From NCBI GenBank assembly GCA_020348385.1, contig CP070750.1, positions 1,524,751 to 1,558,514 on the forward strand: DNA of 33,764 bases. The letters run 5' to 3'. This DNA is from Candidatus Aminicenantota bacterium (lineage in GTDB: Bacteria > Acidobacteriota > Aminicenantia > Aminicenantales > Aminicenantaceae). Below, one piece after another: positions 7,218 through 14,336 of the stretch (positions are counted from its first letter, which is position 1; each line of letters opens with the position of its first letter). A program made the translations under genes and the position numbers. The notes under the pieces were generated by a model. That model searched no databases. It was given only the letters and a program-made list of their open reading frames with translations, and was not told the origin of the DNA.

Positions 7218-8747
7218 ATGTTTCAACTGTTTAAATGGAGAGGCTATTCCTTGTTGTGTATCTTTCTGTTGTTGTCGGTCGTTAGTTCATCTGGGCTGGC
7301 AAAGGAGAAGGTCTCGAAAGAAAAAAAACTCGTGTTGGAATGGTTGAGCCAACCTGAAGTTGTCGAGAAGTTCGGTAAGATTTCCGATGCCATTTGGGAG
7401 TATGCAGAATTGGGGATGCAGGAGTTCAAGTCGTCCAAACTCCTGGCCGATACGCTGGAAGAGGTGGGATTTACTGTCGAACGAGGTGTAGCTGGAATGC
7501 CCACCAGTTTTGTGGCCAGTTACGGTTCAGGGAAACCTGTGATCGGCATCCTCGGAGAATACGACGCCTTGCCGATGATTTCTCAAAAGGGGAGAGAAAC
7601 GACTCAAGATCCCCTGGTCGAGGGGGCTCCCGGTCATGGCTGCGGCCACAATACCATGTGCACCGCTGCGGCGGCTGCGGCGATCGCCGTTAAAGAGGCC
7701 ATGGACAAGCATGGATTCCAGGGAACGATCAAGGTTTTTGGTTCTCCGGCTGAGGAGACTTTGATCAGTCGCCCCTACATGATCCGGGCTGGGCTTTTCG
7801 ATGATGTGGATGCTGTTATCGACAACCACAGCGGCAGCGGTTTTGGCACAAGCTACGGCATCGGCGGTAACGCCCTTTTTTCTGTCATTTTCACATTTAC
7901 GGGAAAGACCGCCCATGGAGCTTCCCCTTGGGGAGGACGGAGTGCCCTCGATGCCGTGGATATCATGAACGTGGCGACCAACTATCTCCGCGAGCATCTT
8001 TTCTACACATATCGGATGCATTACGTCATTGTCAGAGGAGGAGAGGCCCCTAATGTGGTTCCGGATAAGGCCAGCGTCTGGTATTTTATCCGAAACTCCG
8101 ATGAGAGACTGGAGGAAATGTACGAAAGAGTTCTCAACTGTGCCAAAGCCGGCGCTCTTGCCACGGGGACAGAGTTGTCCGAGGTCAGAGTTTTGTCTGC
8201 CGTTCACCAGCGCCATGCCAATAAAGCTGCTGCTGAACTATTCCAGAAAAACATCGAACTCGTTGGAATGCCCGAATGGACCGAGGAAGAGCAGGCCTAT
8301 GCCAAGGCTTTGCAAAAGGAGCTGGGTCGTGAGGAGAAGGGAATGCCGACAGAAATTGGCAAACTCAAAGACAGGAGTGGATTTTTCGTCGGGGGAGGAT
8401 CCTCGGATGTTGGCGATGTCACGCTGATTGCGCCGACAGCGACCATACGGTTTCCAGGCCAAATTCCGGGCTCCATCGGGCATCACTGGTCATCCGTTTC
8501 ATGTAACTACGGCACGACAGCCTGGAAAGGATTGAATGCCGGAGCCAAAGCCATGGCTGCTTCTGCTATCGATCTGATGACCAAACCGAAGGAGCTGCAG
8601 AAACTCCGGGATGAATTCGAGGCCTATTCGGCTGAACATCCCTACAAGCCGTTCCTTCCTGAAGATGCCCAACCGCCGTTAGACTTGAACAAAGAGCTTA
8701 TGGAAAAATGGCGCCGTCTGATGGAAAAAGAAAAGGAATTGGAATAG
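7218..8747 (+). CDS. Exported M20-family amidohydrolase, AbgB-like
   Basis: About 509 residues. The start is one of two adjacent ATGs (7215 or 7218); GGAGGGA at 7206-7212 gives the better spacing for 7218, and the upstream TTG is unsupported. A signal peptide (SLLCIFLLLSVVSSSGLA) indicates periplasmic location. M20 motifs are in order: LGEYDALP, GHGCGHNTMCTAAAAAA (metal His), GSPAEE (catalytic Glu), DNHSGSG, and the dimerisation-domain signature FTGKTAHGASPWGGRSALDA. The length and motifs fit the p-aminobenzoyl-glutamate hydrolase subunit B group, which hydrolyse amide bonds of acylated or aromatic amino acids. The usual family members are cytoplasmic, so export is notable and suggests use of external amides or peptides (inference). 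Confidence 0.85.
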   Translation: MFQLFKWRGYSLLCIFLLLSVVSSSGLAKEKVSKEKKLVLEWLSQPEVVEKFGKISDAIWEYAELGMQEFKSSKLLADTLEEVGFTVERGVAGMPTSFVASYGSGKPVIGILGEYDALPMISQKGRETTQDPLVEGAPGHGCGHNTMCTAAAAAAIAVKEAMDKHGFQGTIKVFGSPAEETLISRPYMIRAGLFDDVDAVIDNHSGSGFGTSYGIGGNALFSVIFTFTGKTAHGASPWGGRSALDAVDIMNVATNYLREHLFYTYRMHYVIVRGGEAPNVVPDKASVWYFIRNSDERLEEMYERVLNCAKAGALATGTELSEVRVLSAVHQRHANKAAAELFQKNIELVGMPEWTEEEQAYAKALQKELGREEKGMPTEIGKLKDRSGFFVGGGSSDVGDVTLIAPTATIRFPGQIPGSIGHHWSSVSCNYGTTAWKGLNAGAKAMAASAIDLMTKPKELQKLRDEFEAYSAEHPYKPFLPEDAQPPLDLNKELMEKWRRLMEKEKELE

Positions 8748-8779
8748 AAAATAGGCTGATATATTTTTCATTTTCATAC

Positions 8780-8809
8780 TTGACAAAGCTCATAGTAATT
8801 ATATATATA
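8780..8809 (+). promoter_or_regulatory. Sigma-70 promoter of FtsX-type permease
   Basis: TTGACA (8780-8785) followed by an AT run offering -10 hexamers TATATA at 8802 or 8804 (16-18 bp spacing). The predicted start near 8815 is just before the structured leader at 8827. Confidence 0.6.
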
Positions 8810-8826
8810 ATAGTAAAACTCTGTTT

Positions 8827-8883
8827 AGCTGGCTGGGCAGAGGCCCCTCGATAGATTGTCTTATAATTACAAGACAGCCAGCT
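8827..8883 (+). ncRNA. Candidate three-way-junction leader RNA
   Basis: Hand folding gives three non-overlapping helices. P1 is 8 perfect pairs between AGCTGGCT (8827-8834) and AGCCAGCT (8876-8883). P2 is GGGC-AGAG-GCCC (8835-8846). P3 is GTCTT/AAGAC (8858-8862 with 8871-8875) closing an 8-nt loop. The element would begin about 10 nt from the predicted transcript start and lies in the 5' leader of the FtsX-type permease gene. It does not match a riboswitch class I know. No T-run follows, so it is not a simple terminator. Confidence 0.45.
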
Positions 8884-8918
8884 TCCTCCTATTTTCAAAT
8901 CAATCCAATGTGATGTAT

Positions 8919-8955
8919 GGGGCTTCGGCCCTTCCCCTACATGAAGTTGCTTCAT
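8919..8955 (+). promoter_or_regulatory. UUCG-loop hairpin and second hairpin in permease leader
   Basis: GGGC-TTCG-GCCC (8920-8931) forms a stable UUCG tetraloop hairpin. An alternative pairing of GGGG with CCCC and flanking TGTA with TACA is possible (8914-8941). Next to it ATGAAG-TTG-CTTCAT (8941-8955) is a perfect 6-bp hairpin. Both lie between the three-way junction and the ATG at 9017. Confidence 0.5.
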
Positions 8956-9016
8956 CGAGACAACCTTTCCCTCAGAAATGTAGTCCATATGTATAAACAG
9001 GACAAGAGGTCTTACA

Positions 9017-11359
9017 ATGATAGCCAATTATCTGAAAGTTGCCTTAAGAAATATTATCAAACACAAGGGGATATCGTTTATAAACATTTTCGGACTTGCT
9101 GTCGGCATGACCTGTGCCATTTTGATTATTCTTTGGGTTCAAGTTCAGTTGAGCTATGATTCTGGGCAGGTCAACAAAGACCGGATTTACAGGCTCGAAA
9201 ATCAGACCTGGGTCGTGATGCCGCCCTATCTACGGGAAACAGCAATTGTTTTTCCGGAGGTTGAACAGGCCATTCGGTTTTATTTTTGGTTGGAACCTAC
9301 CTTAAAACACAATGAAAAAATATTCACGGTCACGGAATTTGCCCTTGTCGACGACAAAGTTTTCGAGGTGTTCAATTTTAATTTCATCGCTGGGGATCCC
9401 GAAAAGGCACTTGCGAATCCCTTTTCCCTCATCCTGACAGAGTCGATAGCCAAAAAACTTTTCGGGAATGACAATCCTATGGGGAAAATGGTTGAGATGA
9501 ATAACCGATATGATTATACAGTTACGGGTATTGTTGAGGATATCAAAAATTTCCACATGAATATCAATGCCTTTATCTCTGCCAATGATATGACCAGAAT
9601 AGATGGGAACGACAACTTTCTGACCTCCCGCAACTACAACCATTCGATATATTTGCTTGTCAAACCTCAAGCCGACATCTCTACTCTTGCACAAAAAATC
9701 AATGACCGCGCCACGGAAGTGGACCGATACCAAGGAGATCGCCTGATTCTCCGGCCCTTCAAAAACATCTATTTTGCCAATCATCTGCAGCACGAGAAAA
9801 ACACCAAACATGGGAATATTCACTTAATCATAGTTTTTTCCATAATCGCCCTTTTTATATTGGGTATTGCCTGTATAAATTTCATCAATCTCACTATCGC
9901 CAAAACAAAAACCAGAGAAAAAGAGATTGCCGTCCGGAAAGTGGTCGGAGCCCGGAAGAGTTCTATCCAAAAACAGTTTTTCGGGGAGACGTTTATCATT
10001 GTTTTTATCGCGTTTCTTTTAGCGTTGTTTTTAGCAAGGTTGCTCCTTCCCAATTTCAACACTCTGACAGGAGAGGTCATAACTCTAGCGCCGTTCGATA
10101 TGAGGATATTATTCGTGATCGTCGGGATTATATTGTTCACGGCTTTTATTTCGGGCATTTACCCTTCATTTTATTTATCTGTTTTGGAGCCGGTTCTGGT
10201 GTTGAAAGGGAAATCCGGTAAGGGGAGGAAAGGCTCCCTATTGAGCAAACTCCTGATAGCCTTCCAGTTCGTTATTTCGATATCCCTTATCATAGCCACC
10301 ATCACGGTGGTGCGGCAATTGAACTTCATGCAGAATGCGGATCTGGGAATGAACTATGAACAAATGCTGACTTGCACTTTGAGAGGAGACAGATTCAGAG
10401 GAGAGGCGGAACAAATATTGAGCAGCAAGCGTGCTTTTAAGGATCGGTTGTTCACTAACCCAGCTGTGCGGGGCGTCACGTATCTGAATCAGTTGCCGGG
10501 GAAAATCACAAACACGAATACGTGGCCTATTCCGGATAGAGATGGCGGCATACCGCTGAAAGTCATAAACGCTGATCCTGATTTTATCGATTTAATGGAG
10601 CTTGAGGTAATAGAGGGGCGGAATTTTTCGTATGATACCCGAACCGACCTTGATCAGAAGTACCTGCTTAATGAAGAGGCCGTAAGGCAATTCGGATTTG
10701 AAGAGCCTGTGGGCAGCACAACCAACTCAGGAAGGAACACGATTATAGGAATCGTCAAGGATTTTCACTTCAACTCATTACACAATAAGATCGGACCGAT
10801 GGCCATATCCTGGGATCACTGGACGAGGAGAGCCTGCATCAAGATCGCTGGCACCAACATAGCCGATACGATAAAACACATCGAAAATGTGTATAGGGAA
10901 TTTTGTCCCGGATTCGCCATGGAATATGGTTTTCTGGATGAATCTTTTGCAAGGCAATACGAAGCGGAAAAACGTCTGAAACAGTTATTGCAGTATTTTG
11001 TCAGCATCGCGATTTTCATTTCGTGTTTGGGGCTTTTTGCTTTGACAGCTTTTATCGCAGAACAAAAAACCAAGGAGATCGGGATCCGGAAGGTGCTGGG
11101 TTTGTCCAACACAGGCATCTTTGTTCTGCTGTCGAAAAATTTTGCCAAGTGGGTGCTTGTTGCTAATCTCATATCCTGGCCGATTGCCTATTATATCCTC
11201 AACAATTGGCTGAAAAGCTTCGCCTACCACATCGATCCCAGCATCATGATTTTTATCCTGAGCGGTCTGATTGCATTGGGGATCACTCTTTTGACTGTGG
11301 GCTATCAAGCCGTTAGGGCCGCTTCCGCCAACCCTGCCGACTGCTTGAGATATGAATAA
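9017..11359 (+). CDS. MacB/FtsX-type ABC transporter permease
   Basis: 780 residues with the duplicated layout common in Bacteroidetes- and Acidobacteria-type permeases. It opens with an N-terminal amphipathic segment (NYLKVALRNIIKHKGISFIN), then TM1, and a periplasmic MacB-like core. The first FtsX domain has about three TMs (FSIIALFILGIACINFINL onward, with the KTREKEIAVRKVVGA coupling motif). A second periplasmic domain and second FtsX domain follow (EIGIRKVLGLSNTGIFVLLS near the end). Such proteins couple cytoplasmic ATP hydrolysis to export or to mechanical signalling in the periplasm. No ATP-binding subunit lies next to it, so its partner must be elsewhere. AGAGG lies 7 nt before the ATG. 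The leader is unusually structured, suggesting regulation after transcription starts. Confidence 0.9.
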   Translation: MIANYLKVALRNIIKHKGISFINIFGLAVGMTCAILIILWVQVQLSYDSGQVNKDRIYRLENQTWVVMPPYLRETAIVFPEVEQAIRFYFWLEPTLKHNEKIFTVTEFALVDDKVFEVFNFNFIAGDPEKALANPFSLILTESIAKKLFGNDNPMGKMVEMNNRYDYTVTGIVEDIKNFHMNINAFISANDMTRIDGNDNFLTSRNYNHSIYLLVKPQADISTLAQKINDRATEVDRYQGDRLILRPFKNIYFANHLQHEKNTKHGNIHLIIVFSIIALFILGIACINFINLTIAKTKTREKEIAVRKVVGARKSSIQKQFFGETFIIVFIAFLLALFLARLLLPNFNTLTGEVITLAPFDMRILFVIVGIILFTAFISGIYPSFYLSVLEPVLVLKGKSGKGRKGSLLSKLLIAFQFVISISLIIATITVVRQLNFMQNADLGMNYEQMLTCTLRGDRFRGEAEQILSSKRAFKDRLFTNPAVRGVTYLNQLPGKITNTNTWPIPDRDGGIPLKVINADPDFIDLMELEVIEGRNFSYDTRTDLDQKYLLNEEAVRQFGFEEPVGSTTNSGRNTIIGIVKDFHFNSLHNKIGPMAISWDHWTRRACIKIAGTNIADTIKHIENVYREFCPGFAMEYGFLDESFARQYEAEKRLKQLLQYFVSIAIFISCLGLFALTAFIAEQKTKEIGIRKVLGLSNTGIFVLLSKNFAKWVLVANLISWPIAYYILNNWLKSFAYHIDPSIMIFILSGLIALGITLLTVGYQAVRAASANPADCLRYE

Positions 11360-11437
11360 AATTTCTCCAAGCCCCCTGGTCTGTTCTGAGATTCAGATGA
11401 GAGTTGGGGAAAAAAGGCTTGAATAAATCCAAAAAAT

Positions 11438-11468
11438 TTGTCAAAATATTAACACTATAGAATATATA
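11438..11468 (+). promoter_or_regulatory. Possible promoter of cytochrome-porin gene
   Basis: TTGTCA (11438-11443) with TATATA (11463-11468) 19 bp away in an AT-rich stretch just before the ribosome binding site. Spacing is long, so this is tentative. Confidence 0.3.
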
Positions 11469-11496
11469 GAATTTATAGGATAAAGAGGAGAATGTT

Positions 11497-12732
11497 ATGA
11501 TGAAAACTAGATTATTTATCAGCACTGTATTTCTGATGATTCTGCTACCTTTGATAACACAGGCACAGAGCAAAGCTTATCAGGGAGAGAAGCTCTATGA
11601 GCTGAAGTGCGGCCGATGCCACATGGCCTATGCTCCCCAGAAGTTTTCCGCCGATGAGTGGAAAACTGTCATGAAAGAAATGGGCCCCCTGTCGGGATTG
11701 ACCGAGGAGACCGAAGGATCCATCATGACCTATCTGGAGGAGAACGCAGGTGAGAAAAAAATTGGCGGTCTCCCCACAGCTCCGGTTCTGGGAGGATACA
11801 TTTATACCGAGTTTTTTTCTTCCAAAGCATCCAAGGATACTTTCGATATCCACTACCTGAATGTCAACCTGACAGGCCGCCTGCACGAGCGGGTTTCTTA
11901 CAGAGCCGAATTCGAGTTCGAACATGGGGGAGGAGAGGCAGAACCCCCTTTCATCGAACAAGCCTACATGGATGTTTGGTTCAAACGTAACATGGCACTC
12001 CGGATCGGTGCGATCCTGGCTCCGTTCAACCGTTTCGATGACTTTCATGCTCCTTTGGAAAACATGATGGTCACCCGGCCTCAGATGTCACGGGAGATCA
12101 GCGTCAGCGCCTGGAAGGAAGTGGGGATCAACCTCCATGGAAACTTCATTATTACCAAGGATTTATACCTGAATTATGATGCTTATGTGATTAACGGCTT
12201 GGGAAGCGGCAGCCGGTTACGAGGAAGCCGGCAGTATCGGGACAACAACGATGCCAAGAGTTTGGGTTACCGTGTGAGCGGTGTTTTCCAGGACCGGTGG
12301 GAACTGGGGACTTCATTCTACCACGGAGCCTGGGATGATGACGGCAAATATGATGTAAATATGTTGGGTTTTCATTTCCTGGGCAGACTGGACGAATTCA
12401 GTCTGTACGCGGAGTATGCCAAAGCATTGTCAGAAAATCCGGAACCGCAGGATAAGGGAAACATGGATGGTTATTTTATCCAGGGATCCTATTTGTTTTT
12501 AGGAAAATTCAGGACTTCTGTCCGGTACGGAAACCTGGACTATCTGGACTTGGGAAACCAGTTGGGTCGAAAATCCACCGATTTTGACCGGATGATTCTG
12601 GCGCTTGGATTCAACTATTATCTCACGAAATCCATCGTATTCAAGTTCGAGTATGATTTTTATTTTCCGGGAGAAAGGGAAGCAGATATAAATAAAAATC
12701 TCCTCGCTCTGCAGGCAGCCGTCCGGTTTTAG
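11497..12732 (+). CDS. Monohaem cytochrome c domain fused to outer-membrane porin-like beta-barrel
   Basis: 411 residues in one uninterrupted frame. A signal peptide (residues 1-24, cleaved near TQAQ) is followed by a compact class-I-like haem domain. Its haem motif is CGRCH (Cys38, Cys41, His42); the typical helix SADEWKTVMKEM gives candidate distal ligands Met59 or Met62, and the domain ends at YLEENAGEKK (~residue 87). From ~95 to the end the chain alternates polar and hydrophobic residues with aromatic girdles, as in phosphate-selective-porin-like barrels (IGAILAPFNRFDDFHAPLEN, then many strands), and ends in ...AAVRF, the C-terminal Phe recognised by the BAM complex. A haem held in or under an outer-membrane pore suggests electron transfer across the outer membrane. 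That role is inference by analogy with the cytochrome-porin Cyc2, whose haem domain looks different. AGAGGAG precedes the start. Confidence 0.85.
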   Translation: MMKTRLFISTVFLMILLPLITQAQSKAYQGEKLYELKCGRCHMAYAPQKFSADEWKTVMKEMGPLSGLTEETEGSIMTYLEENAGEKKIGGLPTAPVLGGYIYTEFFSSKASKDTFDIHYLNVNLTGRLHERVSYRAEFEFEHGGGEAEPPFIEQAYMDVWFKRNMALRIGAILAPFNRFDDFHAPLENMMVTRPQMSREISVSAWKEVGINLHGNFIITKDLYLNYDAYVINGLGSGSRLRGSRQYRDNNDAKSLGYRVSGVFQDRWELGTSFYHGAWDDDGKYDVNMLGFHFLGRLDEFSLYAEYAKALSENPEPQDKGNMDGYFIQGSYLFLGKFRTSVRYGNLDYLDLGNQLGRKSTDFDRMILALGFNYYLTKSIVFKFEYDFYFPGEREADINKNLLALQAAVRF

Positions 12733-12742
12733 GGAACTATTT

Positions 12743-12774
12743 CTCCTCCTTTTGCGTCATTTGAGTTGGAGGAG
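12743..12774 (+). promoter_or_regulatory. Hairpin that can sequester a ribosome binding site
   Basis: CTCCTCC (12743-12749) is a perfect complement of GGAGGAG (12768-12774), which is the ribosome binding site of the gene at 12780. The loop is 18 nt. Pairing would block initiation of the small exported protein unless opened, for example by ribosomes ending translation of the porin at 12732. Confidence 0.5.
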
Positions 12775-12779
12775 TCATT

Positions 12780-13163
12780 ATGAAGTCCAAAAGAGCCTTT
12801 TTGAGCGCAATCGCTTTATTCGGGATAACCATCCTTTCTCTCCTGGCAATACAAACCGAAAACTTATCTGGAACTTGGAACGGGAAGATGCACATCCCCA
12901 ATTTTGGCCCTTATGAAATGACCATGGTCCTGGAAAAAACGGATTCGGGTTATGAAGGAACCGTTTCCGACACCATGGGGTATATCGCTGAAGATACGCC
13001 CATGCAGGAATTACAAGTCGAGAACAACCAGTTGAGTTGTTGGTTCGAAATGACGGATGATTCTACCTGCTATCTGAATCTGGCCGAGGAAGATGGAATC
13101 ATGATAGGAGAAGCGGAACGTGACGGAGGCGTTGTATCCTGCGTTTTTGTTCGAGAAAAATGA
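12780..13163 (+). CDS. Small exported beta-rich protein, unknown function
   Basis: 127 residues: signal peptide (AFLSAIALFGITILSLLAI), then a short beta-rich domain opening with LSGTWNGKM and continuing through EMTMVLEKTDSGYEGTVSDTMG and a CWFEM strand. The LSGTWxG opening followed by repeated antiparallel strands recalls small lipocalin-like or exported 'extracellular' domains found widely in Bacteroidetes/Acidobacteria-like genomes; the fold is inferred only. It has three Cys after the signal peptide. The gene begins 47 bp after the cytochrome-porin and probably shares its transcript, with translation gated by the hairpin at 12743-12774. It ends 1 bp from the convergent DUF362 gene. Confidence 0.7.
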   Translation: MKSKRAFLSAIALFGITILSLLAIQTENLSGTWNGKMHIPNFGPYEMTMVLEKTDSGYEGTVSDTMGYIAEDTPMQELQVENNQLSCWFEMTDDSTCYLNLAEEDGIMIGEAERDGGVVSCVFVREK

Positions 13164-13164
13164 T

Positions 13165-14181
13165 CTAAACCCCGATTGAAATTATATCCATTTTGTTCGG
13201 ATCGTTTGTGCCCAGACCTAGCTTTGCCGAGGTCTCGATATAGGTGGGATATCTCCCTGTTTTCGCCAACGGTCTCAGGTCATGCTTTATCCGTTGTTCA
13301 TCGATCATCTTGTAGCCGTGATAATCGACAGCCACGGGATCTTGGCTGGCGATCAAACCATTGTATTCGAATTGGGGCGGAGAGTGGTGCCCCTGATAAA
13401 CTCCAACCAAGGCTGGCAGCACAATCAGCCGTGTCTTTTTCCTGATGGGATCCAGCGTATTCAATTCCGCCAAATGAGGTTCGCACTTGAAATTTGGCCC
13501 ATGCAAAGAAACGGGGCTGTCTACAGATCCATAGTGATTCTTCAAGCTCAAGCTGACACCAACAGTGTGATGATCTCGGAGGACAGGGATGTTGACGAGA
13601 TGGGTACATCTAGTCAAGATTTTGCTCAGGTGAACGGATGCCCCGCCCGGTGTAACAGCGGCCTCTTCGTAGCCCCAACCTTTTTCGTCATTTCCGAAAC
13701 AGCGCACTCCTCTGGAATCCGTGTTGTGTGTGTATCCGCAAGAAGTGAGATCCTCAGTTCTCCAGTCGTAAAGGATGATATTGTTTTCGGCGACACCAGC
13801 GCTTTTCAAACCATTCACGATGGAGTCGATGATTTTGCGGCAGCTTTCTGCTAATGGGTGGGTTTGCATGCAGTTTACTTTGATGGCAATAATGTCGTTT
13901 TTCTCGTGTTTTGGGAAAAGGGATGCATAGGCATCCGCCACATTCTTTTGGCCGGTCAAACTCTTTATCCCTGTATTCATCATTTTATGGACAATATCAG
14001 GATTGATAGTCTGGCCTTTGTTCGTTGCAGCCTTTGGATCACGCACGATTGCCACTCTACTTTTTGGCGCCGGTTCGATGGCTTTTTCCCGTGACAAATT
14101 AGGGAACACGGGATAAATGGCAGTTCCTACAGTGGCGATAGACATGTTTTTTATGAATTCGCGTCGCTCGATTTTTTTCAT
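13165..14181 (-). CDS. DUF362 family protein with Tat signal
   Basis: 338 residues. The N-terminus carries a twin-arginine motif (RREFIK, residues 6-11) followed by a modest hydrophobic segment, so it is probably exported folded. The body has DUF362 hallmarks: IVHKMMNTGIKSLTGQ, NDIIAIKVNCMQTHP, a central VNIPVLRDHHTVGVSLSLKNHYG, and ASQDPVAVDYHGYKMID near the C-terminus. Family members are often found with iron-sulfur or maturation proteins, but no reaction is firmly established, and no ferredoxin CxxCxxCxxxC cluster is seen here. Tat export suggests a cofactor or early folding (inference). AGGAGGG lies just before the ATG and an extended -10 promoter at 14225-14253. Confidence 0.85.
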   Translation of the reverse strand: MKKIERREFIKNMSIATVGTAIYPVFPNLSREKAIEPAPKSRVAIVRDPKAATNKGQTINPDIVHKMMNTGIKSLTGQKNVADAYASLFPKHEKNDIIAIKVNCMQTHPLAESCRKIIDSIVNGLKSAGVAENNIILYDWRTEDLTSCGYTHNTDSRGVRCFGNDEKGWGYEEAAVTPGGASVHLSKILTRCTHLVNIPVLRDHHTVGVSLSLKNHYGSVDSPVSLHGPNFKCEPHLAELNTLDPIRKKTRLIVLPALVGVYQGHHSPPQFEYNGLIASQDPVAVDYHGYKMIDEQRIKHDLRPLAKTGRYPTYIETSAKLGLGTNDPNKMDIISIGV

Positions 14182-14224
14182 TATCCCTCCTGACCTTTAC
14201 TTATCCCTTTTCATTCTTGATTAA

Positions 14225-14253
14225 AGAATAACAAGGAGTCTTAGCGGAGTCAA
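14225..14253 (-). promoter_or_regulatory. Sigma-70 promoter with extended -10, DUF362 gene
   Basis: On the minus strand TTGACT (14253-14248), 17 bp, TGT-TATTCT with the -10 at 14230-14225. Confidence 0.6.
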
Positions 14254-14336
14254 TCAAATGGCTCAAATAGATAGATTACGATGGTTCGATTGGGCTATGA
14301 TAAGGGGGCGAGCCCATTGCTTGCAGAGGACCCAGG

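Noticed and set aside
8827..8883. tRNA or known riboswitch
   Set aside because: No anticodon/T-loop layout and no TPP, SAM, cobalamin or glycine core bases were recognisable.
11365..11420. Intrinsic terminator after the permease (CAAGCC...GGCTTG)
   Set aside because: The arms are about 40 bp apart and no T-run follows the second arm.
11497..12732. Calling the cytochrome-porin a Cyc2 orthologue
   Set aside because: The Cyc2 haem region has a different conserved motif before CxxCH and a much shorter haem segment. Only the architecture is shared, so I kept 'Cyc2-like in layout'.
14289..14316. Regulatory hairpin before hrpA (TGGGCT/AGCCCA)
   Set aside because: Only 6 bp with a long loop; mentioned in the gene entry but too weak for a separate claim.
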